This document shows positions 26,262-35,362 of a stretch of 64,000 nucleotides of DNA, piece by piece. The position numbers and the translations under genes are program-made. Each line of letters opens with the position of its first letter. Within the stretch, counting starts at the first letter, position 1. A model generated the notes under the pieces. The model saw only the letters and a program-made list of their open reading frames with translations. It searched no databases and was not told where the DNA came from. This DNA comes from Pseudomonas pseudonitroreducens (lineage in GTDB: Bacteria; Pseudomonadota; Gammaproteobacteria; Pseudomonadales; Pseudomonadaceae), in contig NZ_BQHJ01000016.1 of the NCBI RefSeq assembly GCF_021603645.1, positions 111,650 to 175,649 of the forward strand, read 5' to 3'.

Positions 26262-26290
26262 AAAAAAAACGCCGCATATCGTATGCGGCG
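26262..26290 (-). terminator. Intrinsic terminator after the small secreted-protein gene
   Basis: CGCCGCATA and TATGCGGCG enclose TCG; on the minus strand it is followed by eight T (26269 down to 26262). It lies 54 bp after the stop codon of the 64-residue gene. Confidence 0.88.
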
Positions 26291-26344
26291 CAAGGTGTTG
26301 AGAAGCCCGGCTCACGCTCCGGACCTCCCGGGGGAAGTGGCCGA

Positions 26345-26539
26345 TCAGGAATCGGCGTTGCTGCCAGTGGCGGCCTTGGCGGTCTGCTCGGCGGACTGGG
26401 CCTGCTGCTGGGCAATCACTGCTTCGTTGGCCTTGACCATCTTGTCGGTCATCAGGCGCGATTCTTCGGCGAAGCTCAGCTGAGTGAAGGACAGCGAGCA
26501 GACGGACAGCAAGGCAGCAACATAAAGCGAACGGGACAT
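26345..26539 (-). CDS. Small secreted protein, PtrA-like in size and layout
   Basis: A 64-residue protein. MSRSLYVAALLSVCSLSFTQLSFA is a signal peptide. The mature part (about 40 residues) is polar and Gln/Ala-rich: ESRLMTDKMVKANEAVIAQQQ. GGAT lies before ATG 26539. The size and the short polar tail recall the small periplasmic proteins annotated as PtrA N-terminal-domain proteins in pseudomonads, but the resemblance is loose. It is a single gene with its own terminator. Confidence 0.55.
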   Translation of the reverse strand: MSRSLYVAALLSVCSLSFTQLSFAEESRLMTDKMVKANEAVIAQQQAQSAEQTAKAATGSNADS

Positions 26540-26720
26540 GACGGTGATCCTTTCTGAACACCCGATTGGTCGGGGTTGGAGAAAGGTTACGGCGCAACAG
26601 TGGGTAGAAAAATAGCTAGCTAACCAACAAAGCATTGCCTAAAAAGCAACAATCCGCGCCGATCGTCCGAGAACGTTGATATAGAGCGGCTGCGACGATG
26701 CGCCATACTAGCCCTTTGCC

Positions 26721-27656
26721 TTACGCCCAATTGACGGGATCGTTGAGCGCTGCTTCGTCCTCTTCGAACACCTTCGGCAATTCCGTCTTGAGGAACTCGA
26801 CCCAGGTGCGGATCTTCGCGTCGAGGAAGCGCCGCGACGGGTACAGCGCGTAGATCTGCCGCACGTGCAGGCTGTGCCGGGGCAACACGCGCACCAGCGT
26901 GCGGCGGCGCAGGGCGGGGGCGGCAACGTAGCTGGGCAGCAGGCAGATGCCCATGCCGGCGGCGGCAGCGCCGGTCAGCGCCTCGGCGACGTTGACCATG
27001 AAGGTATCGCGCGGGCGAATCACGCTTTCCTCATTGCCTTCCTCGAAGGCCCAGCCCTCGGGGAAGGTCGGGTCCTGCAGGCGCAGGCACTGGTGCTGGT
27101 GCAGGTCGGCGACGCTGCTCGGAGTGCCGCGCCGCTTGAGGTACTCGGGGCTGGCGCAGAGCACGCTGTAGATGGTGCCCAGGGTCTGGGCGACGAATTC
27201 GGAGTCGGGCAGCTCGCGGTCGCGGGTGATGACCACGTCCTGGCCTTCCTCGAGGATATCCGGCTGGCGCTGCGCCAAGGTCAGCTCGATGTAGACCTCG
27301 GGAAAGGACTCGCAGTAGCGCGAGACCAGCGGGATCAGGTGCTGCTGGCCAAGGCCGGTGAGCGAATGCACGCGCAGGCGGCCACGCGGCTTGAGGTGCG
27401 CGCCGCTGGCCTCGGCCTCGGCTTCCTCGACATCGGCGAGGATTTCCCGGCAGCGCAGCAGATAGCGCTCGCCGGTTTCGGTCAGCGCCAGGCGCCTTGT
27501 GGTGCGGTGCAGGAGACGTGCTTCAAGCTGGGCTTCGAGGTCGGAGACCACGCGCGAGACCTGGGCGGTGGACAAGCCCAGGGCATTGGCGGCGGCGGTG
27601 AAACTGCCGGCATCTACTACCCGGACGAACGCCCGCATTGCGTGAAGTACGTCCAT
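26721..27656 (-). CDS. LysR family transcriptional regulator
   Basis: A 311-residue regulator. The N-terminal winged helix is MDVLHAMRAFVRVVDAGSFTAAANALGLSTAQVSRVVSDLE (1-41), and the effector domain follows (GRLRVHSLTGLGQQHLIPL). It belongs to the CrgA/DmlR-like group by its opening. No gene is directly divergent; instead a candidate plus-strand small RNA starts about 115 bp upstream. The NAD(P)H dehydrogenase gene 390 bp beyond is another possible target. The inducer is unknown. Confidence 0.87.
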   Translation of the reverse strand: MDVLHAMRAFVRVVDAGSFTAAANALGLSTAQVSRVVSDLEAQLEARLLHRTTRRLALTETGERYLLRCREILADVEEAEAEASGAHLKPRGRLRVHSLTGLGQQHLIPLVSRYCESFPEVYIELTLAQRQPDILEEGQDVVITRDRELPDSEFVAQTLGTIYSVLCASPEYLKRRGTPSSVADLHQHQCLRLQDPTFPEGWAFEEGNEESVIRPRDTFMVNVAEALTGAAAAGMGICLLPSYVAAPALRRRTLVRVLPRHSLHVRQIYALYPSRRFLDAKIRTWVEFLKTELPKVFEEDEAALNDPVNWA

Positions 27657-27771
27657 CCTTCCCCCTGCTTATCCGTCTTGTAGGAAACGACGACAATTAT
27701 TGTCCGCGCCGCAAAACTGAATCGCAGTATAGGGTCGTTTTTTACCGATTGTTACCACGTATAGTGCCGGA

Positions 27772-27917
27772 CAAGTCGCTGCAGCAACGTTGGGCATACC
27801 AGGCTCATCGTACGGCCGCCGATACACCAATCGGCGTCCATCTCCCCCGCGCATACCTGGCTGCAGCGACTGACTCTTTCTCCAGGGGCGGTCATCTTCG
27901 GATGACCGCCCTTTTTC
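27772..27917 (+). ncRNA. Candidate structured small RNA
   Basis: TATAGT (27760-27765) is a good -10; the -35 is weak. The predicted RNA has an outer 12-bp stem (AGTCGCTGCAGC 27774-27785 with GCTGCAGCGACT 27860-27871). Inside it CAGG/CCTG (27800-27803/27856-27859) and a 7-bp hairpin CGCCGAT/ATCGGCG (27817-27836) can pair. It ends in a perfect terminator: GGGCGGTCATC, TTCG, GATGACCGCCC, then TTTTT (27886-27916). There is no ORF inside and no plus-strand gene after it, so a trans-acting RNA is more likely than a leader. Confidence 0.55.
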
Positions 27918-27957
27918 GTTTCTGCTCGGGCGCAAGACAGTACACCCGACCCGAACC

Positions 27958-28039
27958 TGTAGGAGCGAGCTTGCTCGCGAACCGCTTGGCCCTGTCGCCG
28001 TCGTTTAGCCCTGTTCGCGAGCAAGCTCGCTCCTACAAA
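27958..28039. repeat. REP/BIME palindromic repeat, full symmetric form
   Basis: GTAGGAGCGAGCTTGCTCGC with its mirror arm. It lies between the small-RNA terminator and the NAD(P)H dehydrogenase stop codon. Confidence 0.9.
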
Positions 28040-28046
28040 AGAGCGC

Positions 28047-28751
28047 TCAGCGCGGCAGCGGGTAGAGGCGTTCGTCGAACTGCTCCAGGCGCACGAACTC
28101 CAGCGGCTGGTCGTTCTCCAGGTGCTGCAGACGGTCCTGGTACTGGCGCAGGAAGTCCTGGCGCGCGTCGTTGCTGATGTAGGGCACGTGCCAGGCCACG
28201 AACGGCGGCAGCACGCTCATGCCGGTGTAGGCCAGGGTGCCGCGTAGGATCGGCCGCAGCATGTCTTCCAGCGGGCCATGAATGGCGCCGTCGCCGAACA
28301 TGTGGTCACGCCCGCCGAGGGTCACGCTGACCAGCGCCTTCTTGCCGGCCAGGCCGCCCTGGTCGTAGAAGCGCTTGCCGCCGTAGCAGATGCCCGAGAC
28401 CAGTACGCGGTCGAACCAGCCCTTGAGGATGGCCGGCGCGGAGAACCAGTAGATCGGGAAGTTGAAGATCACCAGGTCGGCCCAGAGCAGCTTGTCCAGC
28501 TCGGCCTGGATGTCGGCGGCGATGGTTTTCGCCTTGGCGCCTTCGCGCTGCTCCAGGGCGTAAACCAGGTACTCGGGATTGGCGCGGGCGCCGAAGTCGG
28601 CGGCGCTGGCCACCGGGTTCCAGTTCATCGCGTAGAGGTCGGAGACCTGCACTTCGTGACCCTGGCCGCGCAGGGTTTCCTCGGCGAGCTGGTACAGCGC
28701 GGTGCTGAAGGATTGCGGTTCGTTGTGGGCGTGGACGATCAGTACGTTCAT
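28047..28751 (-). CDS. NAD(P)H dehydrogenase (quinone), flavodoxin-like fold
   Basis: A 234-residue flavodoxin-fold oxidoreductase. MNVLIVHAHNEPQSFSTAL holds the FMN/FAD phosphate loop, then FNFPIYWFSAPAILKGWFDRVL (about 96-117) and SVTLGGRDHMFGDGAIHG, as in NQO1/MdaB/KefF-type enzymes. It reduces quinones by two electrons. ATG 28751 follows an AGGAA site. It is the last gene downstream of the aruI-aruH-aldehyde dehydrogenase genes; the same neighbour (PA4975) stands beside aruH in PAO1, from memory. Confidence 0.83.
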   Translation of the reverse strand: MNVLIVHAHNEPQSFSTALYQLAEETLRGQGHEVQVSDLYAMNWNPVASAADFGARANPEYLVYALEQREGAKAKTIAADIQAELDKLLWADLVIFNFPIYWFSAPAILKGWFDRVLVSGICYGGKRFYDQGGLAGKKALVSVTLGGRDHMFGDGAIHGPLEDMLRPILRGTLAYTGMSVLPPFVAWHVPYISNDARQDFLRQYQDRLQHLENDQPLEFVRLEQFDERLYPLPR

Positions 28752-28782
28752 GGGAATTCCTGATGATTCGGTGAGAGAGACA

Positions 28783-28819
28783 GCCCTCACCCCAGCCCTC
28801 TCCCCAAGGGAGAGGGGGC
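28783..28819. repeat. CCCTCACCCCAGCCCTCTCCC-type repeat
   Basis: A second intergenic repeat family: CCCTCACCCCAGCCCTCTCC followed by the short dyad CCCAAGGGAGAGGG. Related copies lie at 35319, 42505 and 49262-49403. It occupies the gap between the dehydrogenase genes. Confidence 0.8.
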
Positions 28820-28829
28820 AAAAAAGCGC

Positions 28830-30248
28830 TTAAAGCTGGATGGCCTTGAGTTCGACGAACTCGTGCAGGCCCTGCTCGCCCCACTCGCGGCCATTGCCGG
28901 ACTGCTTGTAGCCGCCGAAGGGTGCGCGGTAGTTGAAGACACCGCCATTGACGAAGCATTGGCCGGCGCGCATCTGCCGGGCGAGACGCAGGCCATCTTC
29001 GCGGTCGCCGGCCCAGACAGCGCTGGACAGACCGAACGGCGAGTCGTTGGCGATGGCGATGGCTTCTGCTTCATCGGCATAGGGAATCAGGCACAGCACC
29101 GGGCCGAAGATTTCCTCGCGGGCGATGCGCATCTGGTTGTTCACCCCGGCGAAGATGGTCGGCTGCACGTAGTGCCCGCGCTCCAGATGAGCCGGGCGCT
29201 CGGCGCCGCCGCAGACCAGTTGCGCACCCTCTTCCTGGCCGACACGCAGGTAATCGAGCACGGTGCGGCGCTGGCCACCGGAGCACATCGGGCCGAGGAA
29301 GCTGTCGGCGTCCAGCGGGTCGCCCATCTTCAGCGCAAGGGTTTCGGCGCGGGCGATTTCCACGGCTTCGGCATAGCTACGAGCCGGCAGCAGCATGCGC
29401 GTGAGCGCGGTGCAGGTCTGCCCGGAGTTGATCATCACGTCCTGCACACCATGGCGCACGGCAGCCGCCAGGTCGGCATCGGCGGTGATCAGGAACGGCG
29501 ACTTGCCGCCCAGTTCCAGGCACACGCGCTTGACCGTCGGCGCCGCCGCTTCGGAGACCTTGACGCCCGCGCCGGTGGAGCCGGTGAACGAAACCATGTC
29601 CACGTCAGGATGCCGCGCCAGCGCTTCGCCGACCTTGGAGCCGGGGCCGCTGACCAGGTTGAACACGCCGGCCGGCAGGCCGATGGCGTGGACCATGTCG
29701 GCCAGCAGGAAGGCGTGCAACGGGGTGTCCTGGCTCGGCTTGACCACCACGGTGCAGCCGGCGGCAAGGGCCGGGGCGAGCTTGCCGATCAGCTGGTGCA
29801 GCGGGTAGTTCCAGGGGTTGATGAAGGCGCAGACGCCAACCGCTTCCTTGACGATCAGCGAATTGCCGACCTCGCGCACTTCGTCCATGTGCGCGGCCAT
29901 CGCGGCGTAGCTTTCCAGGCCCTCGATCGGCCCGTCGACCTGCACCATGCGGCACCACTGCACCGGCATGCCCAGCTCGGCGGTGATCAGCGCGGCCATC
30001 TCCTCGGCACGGTGCTCCAGTTGTTCGGCGAGGGCGCGAATATAGCCAGCGCGCACGTGGGAAGGGGTTTGCGACCAGGCCGGGAAGGCGCGGCGGGCGG
30101 CGTCCACCGCGCGGTGCACATCGCCTTCGCCGCCCAGCGGCACGCGGCCGACGCATTCCTCGGTGGCCGGGTTCTGCACCTCGGCCACGCCCTGCCCTTG
30201 CGGCGCCACCCAGGCGCCATCGATGTAGAGCTGAGAACGATCACGCAT
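28830..30248 (-). CDS. Aldehyde dehydrogenase, probably 4-guanidinobutyraldehyde dehydrogenase
   Basis: A 472-residue NAD(P)-dependent aldehyde dehydrogenase. NPWNYPLHQ, VVVKPSQDTPLHA, FTGSTGAG, the catalytic Glu245 in LELGGKSP and the nucleophile Cys279 in NSGQTCTALTR are all present. ATG 30248 overlaps the aruH stop by 8 bp, so it is coupled to aruH. That makes 4-guanidinobutyraldehyde, the product of AruI, the likely substrate (inference); in PAO1 this step is usually credited to the unlinked KauB. Confidence 0.85.
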   Translation of the reverse strand: MRDRSQLYIDGAWVAPQGQGVAEVQNPATEECVGRVPLGGEGDVHRAVDAARRAFPAWSQTPSHVRAGYIRALAEQLEHRAEEMAALITAELGMPVQWCRMVQVDGPIEGLESYAAMAAHMDEVREVGNSLIVKEAVGVCAFINPWNYPLHQLIGKLAPALAAGCTVVVKPSQDTPLHAFLLADMVHAIGLPAGVFNLVSGPGSKVGEALARHPDVDMVSFTGSTGAGVKVSEAAAPTVKRVCLELGGKSPFLITADADLAAAVRHGVQDVMINSGQTCTALTRMLLPARSYAEAVEIARAETLALKMGDPLDADSFLGPMCSGGQRRTVLDYLRVGQEEGAQLVCGGAERPAHLERGHYVQPTIFAGVNNQMRIAREEIFGPVLCLIPYADEAEAIAIANDSPFGLSSAVWAGDREDGLRLARQMRAGQCFVNGGVFNYRAPFGGYKQSGNGREWGEQGLHEFVELKAIQL

Positions 30249-31431
30249 AACGTTTCTCCTGGAGCAGTTCGGCGGCGCACAGGGCGATGCGGCGGCAGGC
30301 TTCGCGCAGCGGCTCGGCGCCGAGCACCAGGCCCAGGCGAATGTGCCCGGCGGCGCTGGGGCCGAAGGCTTCGCCGGCGAGCACGGAGACGCCGTGGCGA
30401 TCCAGCAGCACATCAGCGAAGTCCTGGGCGGAGAGCCCGGTGGCGCGGATATCCACCATCACGAACATGCCCCCGTCCGGGCGCAGGGCGCGCACGCCGA
30501 CGCAATCGGCGAGGCAGTCGAGCACCAGGTCGCGGCGCTGGCGGTAGGCCTCGCGCATGGCTTCCAGTTCCGGCAGCTTGGCTTCCAGCGCGGTGCAGGC
30601 GGCGTCCTGGATGAAGTCCGGCGAGCCGTAAAGCATGCACAGGGCGAGGTTTTCCAGGTGCGCGCAGAGCTCGCGCGGGCCGACCACCCAGCCCACGCGC
30701 CAGCCGGTCATGGCGTGGGATTTCGACAGGCTGTTGAGGGTCGCGGTGCGCTCGGCCATGCCCGGCAGGCTGGCGGGGCTGATGTGTTCGCCGTCGAACA
30801 GCAGCTCGCTGTAGACCTCGTCGGAGATCATCCACAGGTCATGCTTCACGCACAGCTCGGCGAGCTTTTCCCAGGTGGCGCGCGGCAGGCTGGCGCCGGA
30901 CGGGTTGTGCGGGCTGTTGATGGCCAGTGCGCGGGTGCGCGGGGTGATCAGCGCGGCGACGTCCTCGGCCTGCACGCGGAAGCCGTGCTCGGAACGCACC
31001 GATACCGGAATGACCTTGGCGCCACAGGCACCGAATACCGCTTCGTAGGTGACGTACATCGGTTCGGCGACGATGACCTCATCGCCGGGATTGAGCACGC
31101 ACTGCGCCACGGCATACAGCGCGCACTGGGCGCCGGCCAGCACCACCACGTCATCGGCGGTGACGGCGTGGCCGCTGCGCTGGCTGTGACGGCGGGCAAT
31201 GGCTTCGCGCAGCGAGCGTTTGCCGCGCACGTCGGCGTAGTGGGTGTTGCCGGCCAGCAGGCTGTCGATGGCCGATTGCACGATGGGCACGGGAGTGTCG
31301 AAGTCCGGGTCGCCCACCGACAGCAGCAGGATGTCATCGCCCTGCTCCATGCGCGCCAGGGCGCGGTAATGGATGTCCCAGGCGGCGGCGCCGTCGCCGG
31401 CGATGCGTTGGGTGAAGTTCGAGTAGCGCAT
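30241..31431 (-). CDS. aruH: Arginine:pyruvate transaminase AruH
   Basis: A 396-residue class I/II aminotransferase starting MRYSNFTQRIAGDGAAAWDI. PLP residues include NSPHNPSGA, ISDEVYSELLFDG and Lys237 in LNSLSKSHAMTGWRVGW. The opening, length and linkage to aruI match P. aeruginosa AruH, which converts L-arginine plus pyruvate to 2-ketoarginine plus alanine. ATG 31431 is preferred over ATG 31440 because GAAGG lies 9 bp before it. It is 55 bp downstream of aruI. Confidence 0.9.
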   Translation of the reverse strand: MRYSNFTQRIAGDGAAAWDIHYRALARMEQGDDILLLSVGDPDFDTPVPIVQSAIDSLLAGNTHYADVRGKRSLREAIARRHSQRSGHAVTADDVVVLAGAQCALYAVAQCVLNPGDEVIVAEPMYVTYEAVFGACGAKVIPVSVRSEHGFRVQAEDVAALITPRTRALAINSPHNPSGASLPRATWEKLAELCVKHDLWMISDEVYSELLFDGEHISPASLPGMAERTATLNSLSKSHAMTGWRVGWVVGPRELCAHLENLALCMLYGSPDFIQDAACTALEAKLPELEAMREAYRQRRDLVLDCLADCVGVRALRPDGGMFVMVDIRATGLSAQDFADVLLDRHGVSVLAGEAFGPSAAGHIRLGLVLGAEPLREACRRIALCAAELLQEKRYA

Positions 31432-31486
31432 GGTGTTCATCCTTCATGGCGCCGGGGCTCAGGGGCCCCGGCAGGTGCAACAGGTC

Positions 31487-33097
31487 CTACTGGGCGCAGG
31501 CGTGTTTCAGCTCGATCAGCGTCACGCCCGGGTGGGCGAAGCCTTCGCGCAGGTCGCGCTCCAGTTCGTCCAGGCTCTGCGGTTGGCGCATCTCGCAGCC
31601 ATAGGCGCGGCCGAGCAGGGCGAAGTCCGGGTTGCGCGGCAGGACGCCGATGGGCTCGATGTCCAGGCCGATCATGTCGTCGCGGATCTGCCCCAGCGCA
31701 TCGTTGTTCCACAGCAGCACCACCAGCGGGCTGTCCAGTTCCTCGGTGGCGGTCGCCAGTTCCTGCGCGGTGTAGAGGAAGCCGCCGTCGCCCACCAGCA
31801 CCAGGCCGGGACGCTCCGGCGCGCCGAACTTGGCGCCGATGCCAGCGGGCACGCCGTAGCCGAGGGTGCCGTAGCCGGTGGGGTGCAGCCAGCCGCGCGG
31901 CGCCTTGCTCGGATACAGGTAGTTGGCGGTGTAGGCCAGCTGAGTCATGTCGCTGGCGATGAAGGCGTTGTCCGGCAGGACCTTGGCGATGCGCTGCAGA
32001 ATCGACTTGTGGATCAGTTGCAGCGGCGCGTGGCCGCCGTCGATCTGCGCGCGCAGTTCGGCGATCCGCGACTGTGCTTTTGCCGCGTCACGGGCTGCGT
32101 TCGGCAGCGCGGCGAGCAGGGCTTCGGCGGTAGCTTTCGAATCGCCCAGCAGCGCCACGGCGCTCGGGTAGAAGTCGTTGAACTTGCGCGAGTCGACGTC
32201 GACGCGAATCACCTCGCCAGTGACCGGCAGACGGTCGCGCCAGAAGTCGGTGTCGGCCATTTCGGTGCCGATGGCGAGGACCACGTCGGCCTCGGCAATC
32301 ATGTCCCAACCAGCCTGGGTGCACAGGGTGGCGCCGGCGGAGAGCGGCGCTTCCGGTGCCAGCAGGCCCTTGCCGGCGACGCTGGTGAACAGCGGTGCGG
32401 CCAGGCGCTCGCTCAGCGCAGCCAGGGCATCGGCGGCATGCAGCGCGCCGCCGCCAGCAATGATCATCGGGCGCTGGGCGGCCTGGAGTTTATCCACAGC
32501 CTGCCGGAGCGCATCGGCGCTGGGCTGGCCACGGCCGGCGCGGCGCACGACTTCGTGGGTCCAGTCGCGCGCGACGGGGTTGGCGAGCACGTCCAGCGGC
32601 ACCGAGATGTGTACCGGGCGCGGGCGCTCGCTGTCGAACACGGCGAAGGCGCGGGCGATCAGCTCGGGCAGGTCCTCGGCGCTCAGGGCAACGGCGGAGA
32701 ACGCGGTGATCGGCGCGGTCATGGCGCGCTGGTCCTGGGTCTCGTGCAGGCAGCCCCAGCCCTTGCCCAGGCTGGCGGTGTGGTTGACGCTGGAAATCAC
32801 CAGCAGCGGGATCGAATCGGCGTAGGCCTGGCCGATGGCGGTGGCGGCGTTGGTCACCCCCGGCCCGGTGATGATGAAGGCCACGCCCGGCTTGCCGCTG
32901 ACGCGCGCGTAGCCGTCGGCCATGAAGCCGGCGCCCTGCTCGTGGCGCGTCAGCACATGGCGGATGCCGCTGCCGGGCAGGCCACGGTAAAGCTCCAGGG
33001 TGTGTACACCGGGAATGCCGAACACGGTGTCGACGCCATAGTTGGCCAGCAGGCGCACGAGGGCCTGGCCGCCGGTGAGGGTTTTGTTCTCTTGCAT
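31487..33097 (-). CDS. aruI: 2-ketoarginine decarboxylase AruI (ThDP enzyme)
   Basis: A 536-residue thiamine-diphosphate enzyme. The activating Glu53 is in LTRHEQGAGFMADGYAR, and the ThDP/Mg motif runs from GDGGFLYTAQELATA to WNN about 30 residues later. It is built like acetolactate synthases but sits with aruH, so it should decarboxylate 2-ketoarginine to 4-guanidinobutyraldehyde. ATG 33097 has GGGGAG 7 bp upstream. A REP element separates it from the acyl-CoA synthetase gene upstream. Confidence 0.9.
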   Translation of the reverse strand: MQENKTLTGGQALVRLLANYGVDTVFGIPGVHTLELYRGLPGSGIRHVLTRHEQGAGFMADGYARVSGKPGVAFIITGPGVTNAATAIGQAYADSIPLLVISSVNHTASLGKGWGCLHETQDQRAMTAPITAFSAVALSAEDLPELIARAFAVFDSERPRPVHISVPLDVLANPVARDWTHEVVRRAGRGQPSADALRQAVDKLQAAQRPMIIAGGGALHAADALAALSERLAAPLFTSVAGKGLLAPEAPLSAGATLCTQAGWDMIAEADVVLAIGTEMADTDFWRDRLPVTGEVIRVDVDSRKFNDFYPSAVALLGDSKATAEALLAALPNAARDAAKAQSRIAELRAQIDGGHAPLQLIHKSILQRIAKVLPDNAFIASDMTQLAYTANYLYPSKAPRGWLHPTGYGTLGYGVPAGIGAKFGAPERPGLVLVGDGGFLYTAQELATATEELDSPLVVLLWNNDALGQIRDDMIGLDIEPIGVLPRNPDFALLGRAYGCEMRQPQSLDELERDLREGFAHPGVTLIELKHACAQ

Positions 33098-33128
33098 GAG
33101 GTGTCTCCCCAAGACTAATGCGTGGCCT

Positions 33129-33196
33129 TGTAGGAGCGAGCTTGCTCGCGAACAAATCCCAGAGCTGGGCTGTTCGCGAGCAAGCTCGCTCCTGCA
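33129..33196. repeat. REP/BIME palindromic repeat, short form
   Basis: GTAGGAGCGAGCTTGCTCGC and mirror arm with a shorter centre (about 25 bp). It lies inside the apparent operon, between the acyl-CoA synthetase and aruI genes, where it could set differential mRNA stability. Confidence 0.9.
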
Positions 33197-33209
33197 GGGT
33201 GCGGAGTGT

Positions 33210-35297
33210 TCATTCGGCGACGCGGATCAGCGCATCCACCGCCACGGCGCCTTCGGCGTCCGCCAGCAGTGGGTTCACGTCCAGTTCCAGCAGGTTGTCC
33301 ACGTGCTCGCAGGCGTAGTCGGCCACCGCACGGATGGCTTCCACCAGCGCCTCCAGGTTTACCGCCGCGCGGCCACGGAAGCCGGTGAGCAGCGGCGCGC
33401 TGCGCAGGCTCAGCAGGGCATCGCGGATCGCCGCGTCGGTGGTCGGCAGCAGCAGGCTGCGGCTGTCCTTGAGCAGCTCGACGAGGATGCCGCCGGCGCC
33501 CAGCACCAGCGCCAGGCCGAAGCCGTTCTCGCGCTTGATGCCAACGATCAGCTCGGCCAGCGGCGGGTTGGCCATGCGCTCCAGCAGCACCTGGTCGAAC
33601 GGCACCGTGGGCGCGTGGCGGGCGATGTTCTCGCGCATGTCGAACAACGCAGCTTCCAATGCCGCCTCGTTGCGCAGGTTGAGCGCCACGCCGCCGGCCT
33701 CGGTCTTGTGCGGCAGCTGCGCGCTGACCACTTTCAACGCCAGCGGGAAGCCAACATCGGTGGCCGCTTCGCGGGCCTGGGTCGGCGTGCTCAAGGCGGC
33801 GCGCGGCAGCGGCAGGCCGAAGGGTTTCAGCGCCTGTTTGGAATGCCACTCGTCGAGCAAGCGGCCGTGGCCGTCGATGGCCTGCGGGCAGAGTGGCACC
33901 AGCGCGGCTTCGCCACGGGCCAGCAACGCTTCGCGGCGCTGGCGGTAATGGGCGATGCGCCCCCAGGCGGCGAGGCCGTCTTCCACGCCCTGCAGCGCGG
34001 CGACGCCATGGGAATGCAGCAGTTCGCGAGCATGTTTGGGCAGCAGTTCCGGCAGCGCGGAGGCGATGAAGCCGACCTTGCCGTGACGCTCCAGCGCCGC
34101 GCAGTACAGCTCCAGCAGCAGGTCGCACTGCGGGCGCTCGCCGGTTTCTTCGCCGGGGTAGTCGAGCACCAGCAGGGCGGCGTCGGCTTCGGTCTGCAGG
34201 GCGCTGTCGAGCATCCTGTCCAGCGCAGGACCGTCGCCCCAGATGGCGGTGGTGAAATCCAGCGGGTTGGCGATGTTGGCGTAGTCCGGCAGCACCTGGG
34301 CCAGTTCGACGCGCTGCGCGTCGACCAGCTTGGGCAGGCTCAGGCCGTTGCGCTCGGCGTAGTCGGCGATCAGCCCGGCGTCGCCGCCGGAGCAGGCCAG
34401 CGCGGCGAGGCTGGGGCCGGCCGGCAGGTTGCCGCAGGCGGCGGCTTTCAGGGTTTCGATGAAGCTCACCGGGCCGCTCACGCGGATCACCCCGAGGCGG
34501 TCGAACAGCGCGTCGTACAGTGCATCGGAGCCGGCCAGGGAGCTGGTATGGCTGAGTGCGAGCTCGGCGCCGATCTCGGAAACGCCGGTCTTCAGGGCGA
34601 TCACCGGGATGCCTTTCTGCAGCGCCTTGAAGGCGGCGCGGGCGAAGCCGGGAACATTCTTCAGGCCTTCCAGGTGCAGGCCGATGGCGGTCACGCGCGG
34701 CTCGTCGAGCAGCACGTCCATGAGTTCGGCCACGCCCAGCTGCGCCTGGTTGCCCACCGAGGCCATGTAGGCGATGGGCAGCGAGCGGTCGCTCATGGAC
34801 AGGTTGTAGGCGAAGTTGCCGCTCTGGGTGAGCACCGCCACGCCCTTCTCGACCATGTGCCCGCCGTGGGCCACCGGCCACAGCGCGGAGCCGTGCAGGT
34901 AGTCGAGCAGGCCGTAGCAGTTGGGGCCGAGCAGGGCCATGTCGCCGGCGCTGGCGAGCAGCCGGCGCTGCAGCGCTTCGCCCTCGGCGCCGGTCTCGGC
35001 GAAGCCGGAGGCGTAGCAGATGGCGCCGCCGGCATCCTTGGCGGCCAGCTCGGCCACGGCCTGCAGGGTCAGGTCGCGGTTGGTGGCGACGAATACTGCG
35101 TCCGGCCCTTCGGGCAGCTCGGCGACGCTGCGCACGCAGGGCACGCCTTCGAGCTCGTCGTATTGCGGGTTGACCAGCCACATCGCACCCGGGAAGCCGC
35201 CTTCGGCGCAGCGCTTGAGCGCGCGCGCCATGCTGCGGCCGCCGATGAAGGCGACGTGACGGGGAGCCAACAGGCGCTGGAGGTTTTCTCTTTTCAT
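33210..35297 (-). CDS. NDP/ADP-forming type acyl-CoA synthetase (CoA-binding plus ATP-grasp)
   Basis: A 695-residue protein. The N-terminal CoA-binding Rossmann domain starts LLAPRHVAFIGGRSMARALKR (about 9-29), with LLGPNCYGLLDY and LTQSGNFAYNL; a ligase domain follows with a phospho-His segment near LALSHTSSLAGSD. A C-terminal ATP-grasp domain (FPLALKVVSAQLPHKTEAGGV, ELIVGIKRENGFG) ends the chain. This is the acetate--CoA ligase (ADP-forming)/acyl-CoA synthetase superfamily. In this operon it would activate an acid of the arginine route, such as 4-guanidinobutyrate (inference). Start ATG 35297. Confidence 0.82.
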   Translation of the reverse strand: MKRENLQRLLAPRHVAFIGGRSMARALKRCAEGGFPGAMWLVNPQYDELEGVPCVRSVAELPEGPDAVFVATNRDLTLQAVAELAAKDAGGAICYASGFAETGAEGEALQRRLLASAGDMALLGPNCYGLLDYLHGSALWPVAHGGHMVEKGVAVLTQSGNFAYNLSMSDRSLPIAYMASVGNQAQLGVAELMDVLLDEPRVTAIGLHLEGLKNVPGFARAAFKALQKGIPVIALKTGVSEIGAELALSHTSSLAGSDALYDALFDRLGVIRVSGPVSFIETLKAAACGNLPAGPSLAALACSGGDAGLIADYAERNGLSLPKLVDAQRVELAQVLPDYANIANPLDFTTAIWGDGPALDRMLDSALQTEADAALLVLDYPGEETGERPQCDLLLELYCAALERHGKVGFIASALPELLPKHARELLHSHGVAALQGVEDGLAAWGRIAHYRQRREALLARGEAALVPLCPQAIDGHGRLLDEWHSKQALKPFGLPLPRAALSTPTQAREAATDVGFPLALKVVSAQLPHKTEAGGVALNLRNEAALEAALFDMRENIARHAPTVPFDQVLLERMANPPLAELIVGIKRENGFGLALVLGAGGILVELLKDSRSLLLPTTDAAIRDALLSLRSAPLLTGFRGRAAVNLEALVEAIRAVADYACEHVDNLLELDVNPLLADAEGAVAVDALIRVAE

Positions 35298-35318
35298 GTC
35301 TTGTCTCGGCAATGTCGA

Positions 35319-35353
35319 TCCCTCACCCCAACCCTCTCCCAGAGGGAGAGGGA
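35319..35353. repeat. CCCTCACCCCAACCCTCTCCC-type repeat
   Basis: Same family as 28783-28819. It lies in the 65-bp gap between the acyl-CoA dehydrogenase and acyl-CoA synthetase genes. Confidence 0.78.
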
Positions 35354-35362
35354 GCGAAGGAT

